A stretch of 64,000 nt of DNA from NCBI GenBank assembly GCA_934756675.1, contig CAKVLG010000001.1, positions 1-64,000 on the forward strand. The letters run 5' to 3'. This document shows positions 34,356-43,012 of the stretch, in pieces. A model generated the notes under the pieces. The model had not been told where the DNA came from and did no database searches. It saw only the letters and a list, made by a program, of their open reading frames with translations. The stretch's first letter is position 1; each line of letters opens with the position of its first letter. Position numbers and translations under genes: made by a program. This stretch comes from an uncultured Clostridia bacterium. Lineage in GTDB: Bacteria; Bacillota; Clostridia; Christensenellales; UBA1242.

Positions 34356-35334
34356 CGTTTTTCCCTCTAATCTTTAGTATAGTTATAACAACAGTTTTTA
34401 TCGCAATATCTTCTTTAATTTTACCAAGTTTTATATCACGGTCTGTTTTTGCAAGCAAGTCAACAATTTGTTTAAGCTTAACTGGCGTAAAAACAGTTAT
34501 TTGGTTACGCATCATTTTTATCGCATATTCTTTTACACCAAGACTTTCTGCAAGCGATTTATCTGACCTGTCGCGGTTCACCATAACAAAAAATGCACGT
34601 CTATAGTTGTTATATAGCGGTGTAATTATTCCGAAACCCGCCTTGTTTTGATTTTCGAGCGTCGTAACAATATCCATTGTCTTTTCGCGATTTCCCTTTG
34701 AAATTTGTTCCGATAACTCAAAAATTTGATACTCTTTATCTTGCACAGTCAAGCTTTTTACATCGTCTTCTGTTATTTCGTTTTCGCCAGCATAAGATAT
34801 TAACTTCGCAAGCTCGCTCGACACCCTTGTCATGTCGCAAGAACAATATATTGCAAGCAAGTTTTTAGCTCCATTTGTCATTTTTGCATTATTTTTTGCA
34901 AGTAACTTATCGATAAACTTAACAACTAAATTACTTTCTACCCTATCGCAATCAACTTCAACAATATTAGAAGAAATTTCTGGAAAAGCGTCGCCCATGC
35001 TATTGTAAAACACAAGAATTGATGATTTTAAGCAATTATTAGCATAATTATATAATAGTTTTGCGTTTTCTTTATTTAAAGCCTTGCCAGAATAGTCTTT
35101 CACAATAATAAGTCGATATTCATCTGCAAAAGGAAAAACGCTACACGATTCAACAATCTCTTTTATTGTATTATTTGCACCGAAATATACTTCATTTAAA
35201 TCGGGAAATTGCAGATTTATCTTATTTTTGATTGAATTTAATGCATTTTCACACAAAAAAGCATCATTACCATAAATATGGTAAATGTTTTGCACGCCCG
35301 ATTTTAAACTACTCACAAAATCGATGTATTTCAT
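34342..35334 (-). CDS. holA: DNA polymerase III delta subunit
   Basis: Clamp-loader subunit that opens the sliding clamp. 330 aa, typical for HolA. The N-terminal NIYHIYGNDAFLCENAL matches the degenerate nucleotide-binding start of the family. Later segments (VEVDCD..., then the helical C-terminal region DIAIKTVVITILKIRG) follow the family pattern. It lies 9 bp after comEC, and the comEC-holA pair is a common arrangement in Firmicutes. rpsT, often next to holA, is also close here but on the other strand. Confidence 0.88.
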   Translation of the reverse strand: MKYIDFVSSLKSGVQNIYHIYGNDAFLCENALNSIKNKINLQFPDLNEVYFGANNTIKEIVESCSVFPFADEYRLIIVKDYSGKALNKENAKLLYNYANNCLKSSILVFYNSMGDAFPEISSNIVEVDCDRVESNLVVKFIDKLLAKNNAKMTNGAKNLLAIYCSCDMTRVSSELAKLISYAGENEITEDDVKSLTVQDKEYQIFELSEQISKGNREKTMDIVTTLENQNKAGFGIITPLYNNYRRAFFVMVNRDRSDKSLAESLGVKEYAIKMMRNQITVFTPVKLKQIVDLLAKTDRDIKLGKIKEDIAIKTVVITILKIRGKNVGTR

Positions 35335-35343
35335 TTCTTTCTC

Positions 35344-36900
35344 CTAAACTAGTAGTATTATACACAACACTCCAACTAAAAGTGAAGTGATTATAACTTT
35401 TTTATTGTTTTTAATAAATACATAATCGCTGCAAGTGACCAGCACCAATGTTGTTAGTGCCAGCAACGCATTTTTGTATTTTCCTTTAACCACAGCAAAT
35501 GGTACACTAGACACGGTGTTACAAAGTGTAATAATTAGCCCGATTATATATTGCGTTCCCGTGAGTAAAAATCCCATAAAAGGTAAAATAGTTGCAATTA
35601 CTAGCGATATCAAAACCGCAACAAAACCAAAGCTTGCAATTGGAATAGCTATGATGTTAGTTACCATCGAAAGCAACGAAAAATTTTCGAAGAACCTTAG
35701 TATTGGTACGCTAACACCAAGTTGAACAGCCACCATAACAGCCAAAGTTTGCGCAATTTTCTTATTAAAGATTTTAGCAAAGCAATCTTCTAGCGGTTTT
35801 GATAGAAGTATTATACCAAGAACCGCAAAGAAACTCAATTGAAATCCCGCATTAAATAATCTTAGAGGATTTATTATCAAAATAATTACCGCCGATAATG
35901 CAATGGAATTGAGTGAGTCATATTCTTTGTATCTAAGTTTGCTATATAGCAAAACAGTCGTCATCACAAGTGCTCTTGTGACAGAGTTTGTAAACCCACA
36001 AACATATGAATACAAAAGCATTGATATAACAATAAAGAAAAATTCAAAATATCTATTTGCCTTGCAAATTTTGCAAATAAACGATAAAAGTACAACCAAA
36101 AATCCAAGGTGTAGACCGCTAACAGCTAGCAAATGTGCCACGCCGCTATCACGAAAATCTTGCAAAATATCTTCGCTCACGCCTGAAGTGTCACCAAACA
36201 ACATCGAATATGCGACAGATGCATTGTCTTTTGTCATATTTTGATTTAATAATTTTTGAGCAGATAGACGAATATTTTCGTCAAAACGAAGTTTGTTTGT
36301 ATTAAAGTTTAAAACATTTCTCGAGTTTGCATACGCTTTGTAATAAACACCACGAGCGACATAATTTTTATCAAAATCATTTGCAAGCGATTTATCTATA
36401 GAACTAAACGTTCCCGTAATTTTTATATAATCGCCCATTTTAGCGTCAAAATTATTACCGCCAGTTTTGTATATGGTCACCCTAACCTTACCATCGAGTT
36501 TTGATTCCTTGTTATCTACCATGTAACTAACGGTATCCGCATCGAATCCACAATTACCATAATTATCTGTGCTAAGCGATGAACATATCCTAGCAAAAAC
36601 TTCATATGTTGATTTATTAACTTCCCTTTTAGCAAGCTTACTAAATTGCAAAAACATCGAAAGTGTGCCAATACTTATGGCAACAATTACAACAATAAAT
36701 TTACTTGCATGTCTTTTTGCAAAATCTCGTGTTTGTGGCAAGCTTGCAAGAACAATGAAAGATAACAAAACAATTCCAAATACACCAACTAGCACAATTT
36801 TTGCAGCAACAGAAACATTAGCATAAGCTGAAATAATTATGCTAAAAATAAGCACCAGGCAAAACAAAACTATTGGTCTGTAATTGAACAACTTTTTCAT
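35344..36900 (-). CDS. comEC: ComEC/Rec2-type membrane channel without beta-lactamase domain
   Basis: DNA-uptake channel family. The start is set at 36900 (MKKLFNYRPI), because the longer frame to 36954 would run through a good promoter. This gives 518 aa. An N-terminal membrane region is followed by an OB-like domain (about 110-190), then the competence domain with HLLAVSGLHLGF near 260 and many helices. The C-terminal metallo-beta-lactamase domain of classical ComEC is absent, so the protein ends after the channel. It may still take part in transport. No other competence gene is in the window. Confidence 0.88.
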   Translation of the reverse strand: MKKLFNYRPIVLFCLVLIFSIIISAYANVSVAAKIVLVGVFGIVLLSFIVLASLPQTRDFAKRHASKFIVVIVAISIGTLSMFLQFSKLAKREVNKSTYEVFARICSSLSTDNYGNCGFDADTVSYMVDNKESKLDGKVRVTIYKTGGNNFDAKMGDYIKITGTFSSIDKSLANDFDKNYVARGVYYKAYANSRNVLNFNTNKLRFDENIRLSAQKLLNQNMTKDNASVAYSMLFGDTSGVSEDILQDFRDSGVAHLLAVSGLHLGFLVVLLSFICKICKANRYFEFFFIVISMLLYSYVCGFTNSVTRALVMTTVLLYSKLRYKEYDSLNSIALSAVIILIINPLRLFNAGFQLSFFAVLGIILLSKPLEDCFAKIFNKKIAQTLAVMVAVQLGVSVPILRFFENFSLLSMVTNIIAIPIASFGFVAVLISLVIATILPFMGFLLTGTQYIIGLIITLCNTVSSVPFAVVKGKYKNALLALTTLVLVTCSDYVFIKNNKKVIITSLLVGVLCIILLV

Positions 36901-36913
36901 TTGTAATAAAAAA

Positions 36914-36942
36914 AGTATAGCACATTCAAACAATATCAACAA
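36914..36942 (-). promoter_or_regulatory. Promoter of comEC
   Basis: Reverse strand TTGTTG (36937-36942), 17-bp spacer, TATACT (36914-36919). Expected start about 7 nt before the ATG at 36900, with no ribosome site, so close to leaderless. Confidence 0.6.
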
Positions 36943-36955
36943 ACAATTTAACATG

Positions 36956-36985
36956 TTGATATATTATTTCGCCCTTGCTTATAAT
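36956..36985 (+). promoter_or_regulatory. Promoter of a second small RNA candidate
   Basis: TTGATA (36956-36961), 18-bp spacer, TATAAT (36980-36985), divergent from the comEC promoter 14 bp away. Confidence 0.65.
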
Positions 36986-36991
36986 GATATA

Positions 36992-37128
36992 AAATTGAAC
37001 CTTTACTTTTGCGTCAGCAAAAATATCATTGCAAAGCAATATCTTTACGTAGTAATTTCACTGAACTGTAAGGTTCAATTTCATTGTAAACAAAAAGAAA
37101 AGTCAGACTGACTTTTCTTTTTGTTTAC
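36992..37128 (+). ncRNA. Candidate structured small RNA of about 135 nt
   Basis: Starts at the promoter above and ends in a very strong terminator. An outer stem TTGAACCTTTAC/GTAAGGTTCAA (about 36995-37079, one bulge) encloses two hairpins, TTTTGC-GTCA-GCAAAA and ATTGC-AAA-GCAAT. No supported reading frame is present. The fold, with a closing stem around internal hairpins, could fit a protein-binding regulatory RNA, but I recognise no family. Confidence 0.55.
37086..37128. terminator. Bidirectional terminator
   Basis: GTAAACAAAAAGAAAAGTCA and its exact reverse complement form a stem of at least 18 bp with T-rich arms on both strands. It can end the rightward small RNA and the leftward RNA from 37383. 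Confidence 0.85.
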
Positions 37129-37149
37129 TTGGTACCACTACGGAGAATC
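37124..37149 (-). repeat. Direct copy of the tRNA-Glu 3' end
   Basis: These 26 bp (key part GGTACCACTACGGAGAATC) are identical to 37466-37491, which cover the 3' end of tRNA-Glu including CCA and its downstream bases. The match continues after one mismatch with AAC. Distance between copies is 342 bp. The pattern is like the attachment sites left by integration at a tRNA 3' end. Confidence 0.75.
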
Positions 37150-37383
37150 AAACAGTTACTTTTCGGCCTCTCTACCGAACCGGCCGCAAAAAACTCACCG
37201 CACATTGACTTTCTTTACTCGTCTTTTGCTCATTCATGAACGCTGGCAGGCAACCCTAGCCAGCAACCAAGACTGACCAAAATACTTCGCAAATCTTAGT
37301 CAATCTGCTACATCGCATTCCCCGCACCTTTATATTTCTTACATACCACACGCAAATTGGGACCGTCGTCGATTTCTCCATGT
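37130..37383 (-). ncRNA. Candidate structured RNA ending in a tRNA-Glu-like 3' end
   Basis: Non-coding and clearly richer in G+C than its surroundings, as is common for structured RNA in AT-rich genomes. Reading leftwards, I see hairpins GACTAAGAT/ATTTTGGTC, GCTGGC/GCCAGC and CGGCC/GGCCG. A longer-range pairing CAGATTGACT/AGTCAATGTG encloses the first two. A possible closing stem pairs GGAGAAATC near the 5' end with GATTCTCC of the tRNA-like 3' end. It ends in GGTACCA and is followed by the bidirectional terminator, mirroring the layout of tRNA-Glu. No clear promoter of its own was found; readthrough from tRNA-Glu is possible. Family unknown; it could also be remnant DNA between two attachment-like repeats. 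Confidence 0.45.
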
Positions 37384-37436
37384 TTTTTTCACATAAATTA
37401 TCATCTGCTATTCATATTTTCATTCTTAATTAAAAC

Positions 37437-37465
37437 AAAAGAAACCCTACACAGGGTTTCTTTAT
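37437..37465 (-). terminator. Terminator after tRNA-Glu
   Basis: GAAACCCT/AGGGTTTC hairpin followed on the reverse strand by TTTTGTTTT, 7 bp after the tRNA 3' end. Confidence 0.8.
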
Positions 37466-37491
37466 TTTACTTGGTACCACTACGGAGAATC
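37466..37491 (-). repeat. tRNA-Glu copy of the 26-bp direct repeat
   Basis: Second member of the repeat pair with 37124-37149. This copy lies inside and just downstream of the intact tRNA-Glu gene. Confidence 0.75.
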
Positions 37492-37546
37492 GAACTCCGG
37501 TCCCCAGCGTGAGAGGCTGGTGTCCTAACCGCTAGACTATAGTGGC
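37472..37546 (-). tRNA. tRNA-Glu (anticodon CUC)
   Basis: Full cloverleaf on the reverse strand: acceptor GCCACTA/TAGTGGT, D-arm region TAGTCTAGCGGTTAGGA, anticodon arm CCAGC-CTCTCAC-GCTGG with anticodon CTC, T-arm CGGAG-TTCGATT-CTCCG. The 3' CCA is encoded. Confidence 0.95.
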
Positions 37547-37559
37547 TCGTACTTTGGTG

Positions 37560-37589
37560 ATTATATCACACAAAATGCCACTTTTGCAA
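37560..37589 (-). promoter_or_regulatory. Promoter of tRNA-Glu
   Basis: Reverse strand TTGCAA (37584-37589), 18-bp spacer, TATAAT (37560-37565), starting about 7 nt before the mature tRNA. Confidence 0.75.
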
Positions 37590-37596
37590 TACTTTT

Positions 37597-37854
37597 TTAA
37601 TCTTTGTATTGTTTTTTTCGTTCTTCTTCCTTAATTTCATCGATTTTTTGTTTTATTTGATGTTGAGCATACAAATTGTCATTCATTTTTTCGGCATATT
37701 TTTTTGCAATTTCGTCCATTTCTCTATCCGTTTTGTCAGAATACACATCAAAATTCTTTTTACTAGACATTATTTTTATTTCTGTTGCCCACGCATCTTG
37801 CAACTCACGCATTTCTTGTTCCAATTCTTTTAACTTTAATTTAAGTTCTTCCAT
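37597..37854 (-). CDS. Small coiled-coil protein
   Basis: 85 aa, almost wholly charged and helical (Glu/Lys/Gln-rich heptads), no cysteine, no membrane segment. Function unknown. The ATG overlaps the TAA of the preceding gene (TAATG), with GGAG in the end of that gene, so the two are translationally coupled. Confidence 0.65.
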   Translation of the reverse strand: MEELKLKLKELEQEMRELQDAWATEIKIMSSKKNFDVYSDKTDREMDEIAKKYAEKMNDNLYAQHQIKQKIDEIKEEERKKQYKD

Positions 37855-38570
37855 TAGTTAAGCTCCTGTATGATATTTTCAACTTCTTTCATTCTTTTAT
37901 TCAGTTCTTTATCACCACAAAGTGCCGCCCTTAGTCCCAAACATATAACCCTTAAGCTTGCAGGTATTTTATTTTCGCAAAGCCAAATCATATGGTTAAT
38001 CATAATAATAATTTCATCTTTAGTTAAGTTGCTATTTTTTATCTTTTTTAGACCAGAAATATAACTTTTTAAGTCTTTTAATAAAAATACAAGACGTTTT
38101 AAAATTTCATCGTCAATCTCTATATTCTCATTGATAACAGGATCTTCTTTCTCTTTTTTTTCATAAAGTTCACCAACAACACACACCTTGAAAGGCAAAA
38201 TTACTTGCTTGCAAAAAGACTTATACGAGCTTATACAATCATCGCCAGAAAAATAGTTTTGCAAAATCTCGTTAATGTTGAGTTTTTTATCATCGATAGC
38301 ATTAAGCATGCAAAAAACAAATGCAATAACTTTTGCATTGCCAGTAGGTATAACTAGTTCACGGCCTTTGCTTGTTGCAAGTTTATATTCTTTTTCAAAA
38401 TTAAAGCCAGCAAGGCAAGTTGCCATCAAATTATACACTGGTTTTGTTTGAGCAATAGACTTCAAAACATCACCAATACGTTTGTCCACCAAAATAAACT
38501 TAGATTCAAGCATTTCATCACATGCATCGGTAAATTGTTTTATTTCTTGTAAATTATTGATTTTATTCAT
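37854..38570 (-). CDS. Helical cytoplasmic protein of unknown function
   Basis: 238 aa from ATG 38570 (MNKINNLQEIKQF), which has AGAGGAA upstream. A longer frame from 38597 would overlap the -10 region (TATACT) and is not preferred. The protein is Lys/Glu/Ile-rich and predicted helical, with no signal peptide or membrane segment and no motif I know. It forms a two-gene unit with the 85-aa coiled-coil protein that follows. Confidence 0.6.
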   Translation of the reverse strand: MNKINNLQEIKQFTDACDEMLESKFILVDKRIGDVLKSIAQTKPVYNLMATCLAGFNFEKEYKLATSKGRELVIPTGNAKVIAFVFCMLNAIDDKKLNINEILQNYFSGDDCISSYKSFCKQVILPFKVCVVGELYEKKEKEDPVINENIEIDDEILKRLVFLLKDLKSYISGLKKIKNSNLTKDEIIIMINHMIWLCENKIPASLRVICLGLRAALCGDKELNKRMKEVENIIQELN

Positions 38571-38704
38571 ATTTTTCCTCTTGAGATAGTATATCATATC
38601 GCAAAAACTTATGCAAATTATTTTTATTGCTCAAATTTTAAGATTTTCGACACAAAAGTATTTCTTTTTTTATTTTTATTTGTTATAATAGCATTAGGTG
38701 AACT

Positions 38705-39235
38705 ATGGATATCGCAAATAACACAACTGTTAGCAAACTTGTTTTGCTATATGTCTTCGACAAAATGGAAATGCCGCTCACAGAGGCGACTGTTCTTGAC
38801 ATGTGCTGTTTTAAAAATGCATGGGTTAACTATATAACTTGCAAAGAAATTTTAACAGATTTAATCGAAACTGGCTTCATAGTTCAATCAAAGTCCGCTT
38901 CTAGCGACACTTACTACACCATTACAAACGACGGCAGGTCGTGCCTATCTTACTTTTTTATGAAGATTCCAGCAAGCTTGCGTGACGATATTTCGGCATA
39001 TGTAAAAGAAAACCGCATAACATTTAGGCGTAAACAAGAATATTTCACAGATTACTATAAAAATGAAGACGGTTCATACACCGTACTTATGAAAATTGTG
39101 GATCCACTTGGCACAAAAATGGAACTTAAACTAAATGTCGCGAACCGTGCACAAGCACGTTCTATTTATAAAAAATGGGAAGATTGCGCCGGTCAGGTTT
39201 ACGCCTCGCTATACGACATCTTAATGGATCAATAA
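38705..39235 (+). CDS. DUF4364-family winged-helix protein
   Basis: 176 aa. The N-terminal part (about 10-85) follows the winged-helix pattern of DUF4364 proteins from Clostridia, including LVLLYVFDKMEMPLTEATV and YYTITNDGRSCLSYF. The C-terminal half is a mixed domain with DYYKNEDGSYTVLMKI. Probably a DNA-binding regulator; target unknown. The start has AGGTGA. TATAAT at 38684-38689 lies 15 bp upstream, with a poor -35. Alone on the forward strand, with a terminator after it. Confidence 0.8.
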   Translation: MDIANNTTVSKLVLLYVFDKMEMPLTEATVLDMCCFKNAWVNYITCKEILTDLIETGFIVQSKSASSDTYYTITNDGRSCLSYFFMKIPASLRDDISAYVKENRITFRRKQEYFTDYYKNEDGSYTVLMKIVDPLGTKMELKLNVANRAQARSIYKKWEDCAGQVYASLYDILMDQ

Positions 39236-39265
39236 TTCAAAGATTTTTAAATTAAAAAATCAAAA

Positions 39266-39299
39266 TAAAAAAATGCACTTTTCAGTGCATTTTTTTTTC
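39266..39299. terminator. Bidirectional terminator
   Basis: AAAAAATGCAC/GTGCATTTTTT hairpin with A and T runs, between two convergent genes. Confidence 0.85.
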
Positions 39300-39321
39300 G
39301 ATTAAACTAAACTTCGTTGCT

Positions 39322-39672
39322 TTAACCAATATTAATGGTATATTCATTTTGTTTTTCTTTATTTGAATTGTATTCTTTTTGATAATTATTAAAACTGTTT
39401 TTCATAAAATCAAAATACACTTTTTTTGTCTTGTCAACAGCCTTTTCATCAAGTTCAAAACCATAAAATTTTATGTCAAAATCTGTAATAGAAATAATGT
39501 ATTTGTTCGGAAACAAAAACGAACTATCTTCCCAAGAAATATTCACTGCAAATGATGTTGACCTATCAATTTTGACTGATTCTGGCATTTCACCAATATA
39601 TGGCTTTACCCTACCCAAAACTTTACTACAAATTTTTTCAACATCAACCAAATTCAATCTTTCAACAAACAT
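39322..39672 (-). CDS. Small protein of unknown function
   Basis: 116 aa, mixed alpha/beta with aromatic strands and a Lys/Asn-rich helical C-terminus. No signal peptide, membrane helix or known motif. The start follows AAGGATAA, with TAAACT about 10-15 bp further upstream as a possible -10. It stands alone between a terminator and an AT-rich interval (39,673-39,932) that shows nothing else I can support. Confidence 0.55.
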   Translation of the reverse strand: MFVERLNLVDVEKICSKVLGRVKPYIGEMPESVKIDRSTSFAVNISWEDSSFLFPNKYIISITDFDIKFYGFELDEKAVDKTKKVYFDFMKNSFNNYQKEYNSNKEKQNEYTINIG

Positions 39673-39932
39673 ATATTATCCTTTATCGGCAGTTTATCAC
39701 GAAACCACAAATATTGTCAATAGCAAAAATTAAATTTTATTAAGTTCACATGTCATATATGTAATGCTTGTCTTAGTGCAATTTAGCAGTACAAAAAAAT
39801 AAAAAAAGATATTAATCAATGTTGTTTGAAACTAACAAAATAAGCGACATTGCCTTTAATATACTTTGTTCCTATTTTTTATTCTGCTAATTTCAAAAGT
39901 ACTAATCATTCAGTGCATTTTTATTTTTTTTG

Positions 39933-41255
39933 TTATTCAGCAACGCCAATTTGTGTTGCATCGCCAGCTTCGCTAGCAGTTAAATCAATTGCATACATAT
40001 ATGTAACCTTTGTCTTATCGTCTGTGTGGAAAATATATAAATAATTTCCATAAACTTCTGGTAAAAGCATGCTCTTATCTTCTGTTTTATCAACAGATGT
40101 TTTGCTGAGTTTAATTGGAATAATACCAGTTTCATCTTCAACATTAATCTTATATGCGGTGTTAGAAACAACATAAATCAAATTGTCTTTACCAGCAATT
40201 TTTGTGATGCCAACAAATTCAACTGTTGTGTTATCGTCAAACATATAGATTGCTCTGTCGATTGTTTTTACGCCATTTTCATACTTAATTTTTCTAAGTG
40301 TTGTGCCGTCCATAACGACAACAGAAAGGTCTTCGTTATAAATAATAGTTTCGTATTGAACATAAGTTACAATATCTTTTGTTTCATAACTTAATGTCAT
40401 GTTACCATCTACAACGCTTGATGCATAGGTGTTTTTGTTGTATGTGTAAAGTAGTTTATTTCCGCGAACTGTTAAAAGTGAAATTGTTTTTCCTTCACTA
40501 ATTTTTGTGTCGTCATTGCCGTTTGGAAGAACCTTATATACTCTTGTACCAGAAGTATATTCACTCATAATGTCGGCACTTAGCGTGTAGTAAATGTAAC
40601 TTTGTGCACCAACAGCTTCGCCTCCATTCTCTGCAAAAATAGCAGCTTGAACATCTGTTTTTTCAATAACAGTTGTCATCTCTGAACCAATCTTGATTGT
40701 TGTTAATTTTTTGGTTTCGCCTTTTTCATAAACAGCTAAATATAGATCAGCGCCATTTTTATAATATCCAAAATCAAACTCTTCTTTCGATACATTTGTT
40801 GTATAAATCAATTGAGATTTGTTTTTAGCAATATCATAACGCATGAAGCATGTTTTGTTATAAAGGACTTCACCATTTTTGTTTACATCATTGCATGGAG
40901 TTGTGTAATAAATGAAGTTACCATAAACAAAGATAGAACCATTTTCAAAGCCAACAAGTGCATTAACAACTTTTTCGTATGTTGCATCGCTTGCAATCTT
41001 TCCGTTTTCGTCTACCTTAACCTTATAGATAGCAGACTTAACAATATTGCCTTTGTTGCCTGTTCCGTCATTTGTTTTTGTTCCGTTTACAAAATACATA
41101 TATCCGTCCACAACAGCCAAAATACCGCCGTTGCTAGAAACTTTTGATGTGTCGTTAGTTGTTTCTGACCAGCCATTGTCTTTGCAAGCTGCAAAAGCGA
41201 ATACAGAAACAATAACAAGTGCAAAACATAATAAACCTTTTAAAAACTTTTTCAT
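39933..41255 (-). CDS. Lipoprotein, probable beta-propeller (DUF5050-like)
   Basis: 440 aa. The N-terminus is a lipoprotein signal with the lipobox FAAC, acylated Cys24. The rest is repeats of strands with patterns such as GYMYFVNG, GNFIYYTTP, SYIYYTLS and GNYLYIFHTDD, as in DUF5050-type propeller domains of Clostridia. It is attached to the outer face of the membrane. Ligand and role unknown. It is probably a single-gene unit; the start has the weak site TAGGCGG. Confidence 0.75.
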   Translation of the reverse strand: MKKFLKGLLCFALVIVSVFAFAACKDNGWSETTNDTSKVSSNGGILAVVDGYMYFVNGTKTNDGTGNKGNIVKSAIYKVKVDENGKIASDATYEKVVNALVGFENGSIFVYGNFIYYTTPCNDVNKNGEVLYNKTCFMRYDIAKNKSQLIYTTNVSKEEFDFGYYKNGADLYLAVYEKGETKKLTTIKIGSEMTTVIEKTDVQAAIFAENGGEAVGAQSYIYYTLSADIMSEYTSGTRVYKVLPNGNDDTKISEGKTISLLTVRGNKLLYTYNKNTYASSVVDGNMTLSYETKDIVTYVQYETIIYNEDLSVVVMDGTTLRKIKYENGVKTIDRAIYMFDDNTTVEFVGITKIAGKDNLIYVVSNTAYKINVEDETGIIPIKLSKTSVDKTEDKSMLLPEVYGNYLYIFHTDDKTKVTYMYAIDLTASEAGDATQIGVAE

Positions 41256-41315
41256 ATAACCGCCTACTTAAATATTTTTGACAAGTAATAATATACTATA
41301 CGTATCAAATAAATG

Positions 41316-42110
41316 TCAATGTTTTTTTAACTTCTCGTGCAAAGCTTTAATATCATCAATCGACAGTTCTTCACTACGAGCATTTTCTTTTATTCCGCAT
41401 TCAGCAAGCGCCTTTATTAAATCTTCTTTACTTACTACATTTATAACTTTTGAACTGAGCAAATTGTTTACCAAAGTTTTGCGTTTCATCACAAACAAAC
41501 TCTTACAAAACTCGTTTAAATCATCTGGAACATTGTCATGACATATGTCTGTAAATCTAATTATGCAAGAATCAACTTTTGGCATTGGAGTGAACATTTC
41601 TTTTGGCACAAACCTTGTTTCTTCTATTTTTGCTTGAAGCTGACAATAGACACTGAAATAGCCATAGTCACTCGTGCCATTTTTTGCCGTTATTCTGTCA
41701 CCCACTTCTTTTTGCACCATAACCGTGATTGACTGTGGTTTATTATCCATAGTCAAAAACTTTGTTAAGATTGGAGTTGTTATATAATATGGCAAATTTG
41801 CAACAAGCTTGTATTTTTTACCACATAACTGTTCGATTTTTTGCATGCTACAATTTAAAACATCATCAAATACAAATTCAACATTAGGGAGATTGAGATC
41901 TAAAAGCAAGCTTGCAAGTTCCTTGTCAATTTCAAAAGATACCACTCTTTTTGCTTTTTTGCTAAGATGCTTTGTAAGTGCGCCCGCGCCAGCACCAATC
42001 TCTAGAACAACATCATTAGTTGTAATGCCAGCATCTTCAACAATGCCAGCAAGCAAATTGTCGTCTTTCAAAAAGTTTTGACCATACTTTTTCTTAAAAT
42101 TTATTTTCAT
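41316..42110 (-). CDS. rsmA: 16S rRNA dimethyltransferase KsgA
   Basis: Dimethylates two adjacent adenines near the 3' end of 16S rRNA (A1518/A1519 in E. coli numbering). 264 aa. The N-terminal KKKYGQNFLKDDNLL, SAM-binding EIGAGAGALT near residue 37, and catalytic NLPYYITTP near residue 105 are all intact. The C-terminal helical domain is present. Start with AAGGAG. It lies downstream of tatD, the classic tatD-rnmV-rsmA order, but rnmV is missing from between them. Confidence 0.96.
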   Translation of the reverse strand: MKINFKKKYGQNFLKDDNLLAGIVEDAGITTNDVVLEIGAGAGALTKHLSKKAKRVVSFEIDKELASLLLDLNLPNVEFVFDDVLNCSMQKIEQLCGKKYKLVANLPYYITTPILTKFLTMDNKPQSITVMVQKEVGDRITAKNGTSDYGYFSVYCQLQAKIEETRFVPKEMFTPMPKVDSCIIRFTDICHDNVPDDLNEFCKSLFVMKRKTLVNNLLSSKVINVVSKEDLIKALAECGIKENARSEELSIDDIKALHEKLKKH

Positions 42111-42201
42111 TTATTACTCCTTGTGTATAATTTTATTAAAAAGGGTTAATAATATAATTACACATGCAAAATCTGTTGTAATTGCAAGTGTAATGTGGAA
42201 A

Positions 42202-42972
42202 TCAAATTTCCACATTTTTTATTTTCTTAAAGAATGTTTTTGCGTTTTTTATTGCTATTTCTTGAAATTTCAAGCAGTCCATTTGCAAAATATCTGCAAT
42301 TTTCTGTGCTGTGTACTTAACATTTGCGGGAAAATTCTTTGTTCCACGCACAGGCATAGGCGAAAGATATGGCGAATCAGTTTCGATAAGTATTTTGTTT
42401 ATATCAATTGCCTTTACCCTATCCGTGTCTACTTTTTTGTATGTAATATTGCCAGAAAACGAAAAATAGCAACCAAGCTCGGCAAATTTTTTTGTATATT
42501 CCATATCTTCTGAAAAACAATGCAACAAAACACCTTTTTCAAAAATATATTTATTCTCTTTTAATATTTCATAAACATCGCTTGCAGCATTGCGGCAATG
42601 AATGCAAATCGGCAAATTGTTCTTATATGCAAGTTTAATCTGGCGAACAAATACTTCTTTTTGTTTTTCTTTATCATAGCCTTCACTGTGATAATCTAAC
42701 CCGATTTCACCAAAAGCAACAACCTTGTCATTTTTAGCAAGTTTATCTAGCTCGTTTTCTACCGCATCTGAATAATCCGAAGCATATTCTGGATATATTG
42801 CAATCATTGCATATACATTTTTATTTGCTTGTGCTAAGTCGACACCGCGTTTGCTATCGTCAAGCGTGGTTCCAGCATTAATTATAAATGCAAGGTTATC
42901 TTCTTGCATGTTGTTTATTGTTTTTTCTTTATCATCTAGCAATAATAGATGTGCGTGTGAATCAAATAACAT
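42202..42972 (-). CDS. tatD: TatD-family metal-dependent DNase
   Basis: 256 aa amidohydrolase-fold nuclease. Metal ligands are visible: HAH at residues 6-8, Glu in GEIGLDYH near 92, HCRNA near 127, HCFSE near 150, and ETDSPYLSP near 200. Involved in DNA repair or 3'-5' nuclease action in its relatives. The 3' end overlaps an AATGTGGAAAT/ATTTCCACATT hairpin whose T-run favours the other strand. It lies divergent to spmA; the 40-bp intergenic region must hold both promoters. Confidence 0.93.
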   Translation of the reverse strand: MLFDSHAHLLLLDDKEKTINNMQEDNLAFIINAGTTLDDSKRGVDLAQANKNVYAMIAIYPEYASDYSDAVENELDKLAKNDKVVAFGEIGLDYHSEGYDKEKQKEVFVRQIKLAYKNNLPICIHCRNAASDVYEILKENKYIFEKGVLLHCFSEDMEYTKKFAELGCYFSFSGNITYKKVDTDRVKAIDINKILIETDSPYLSPMPVRGTKNFPANVKYTAQKIADILQMDCLKFQEIAIKNAKTFFKKIKNVEI

Positions 42973-43012
42973 ATTTCCCTCATATTTTTATTTTTCTAAC
43001 ATATATTGTAGC

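Noticed and set aside
37124..37149. T-box antiterminator (GTGGTACC)
   Set aside because: The match is explained by the copied tRNA 3' end, and no synthetase or amino-acid gene follows on that strand.
37130..37383. tmRNA (ssrA)
   Set aside because: A 3' tRNA-like end and GCAAAAGACGAG are present, but the frame ends at once in TAA, no ALAA-type tag follows, and the 5' end lacks the alanine-tRNA half.
42851..43012. N-terminal extension of SpmA
   Set aside because: Reads back through tatD on the opposite strand and does not fit the family start.
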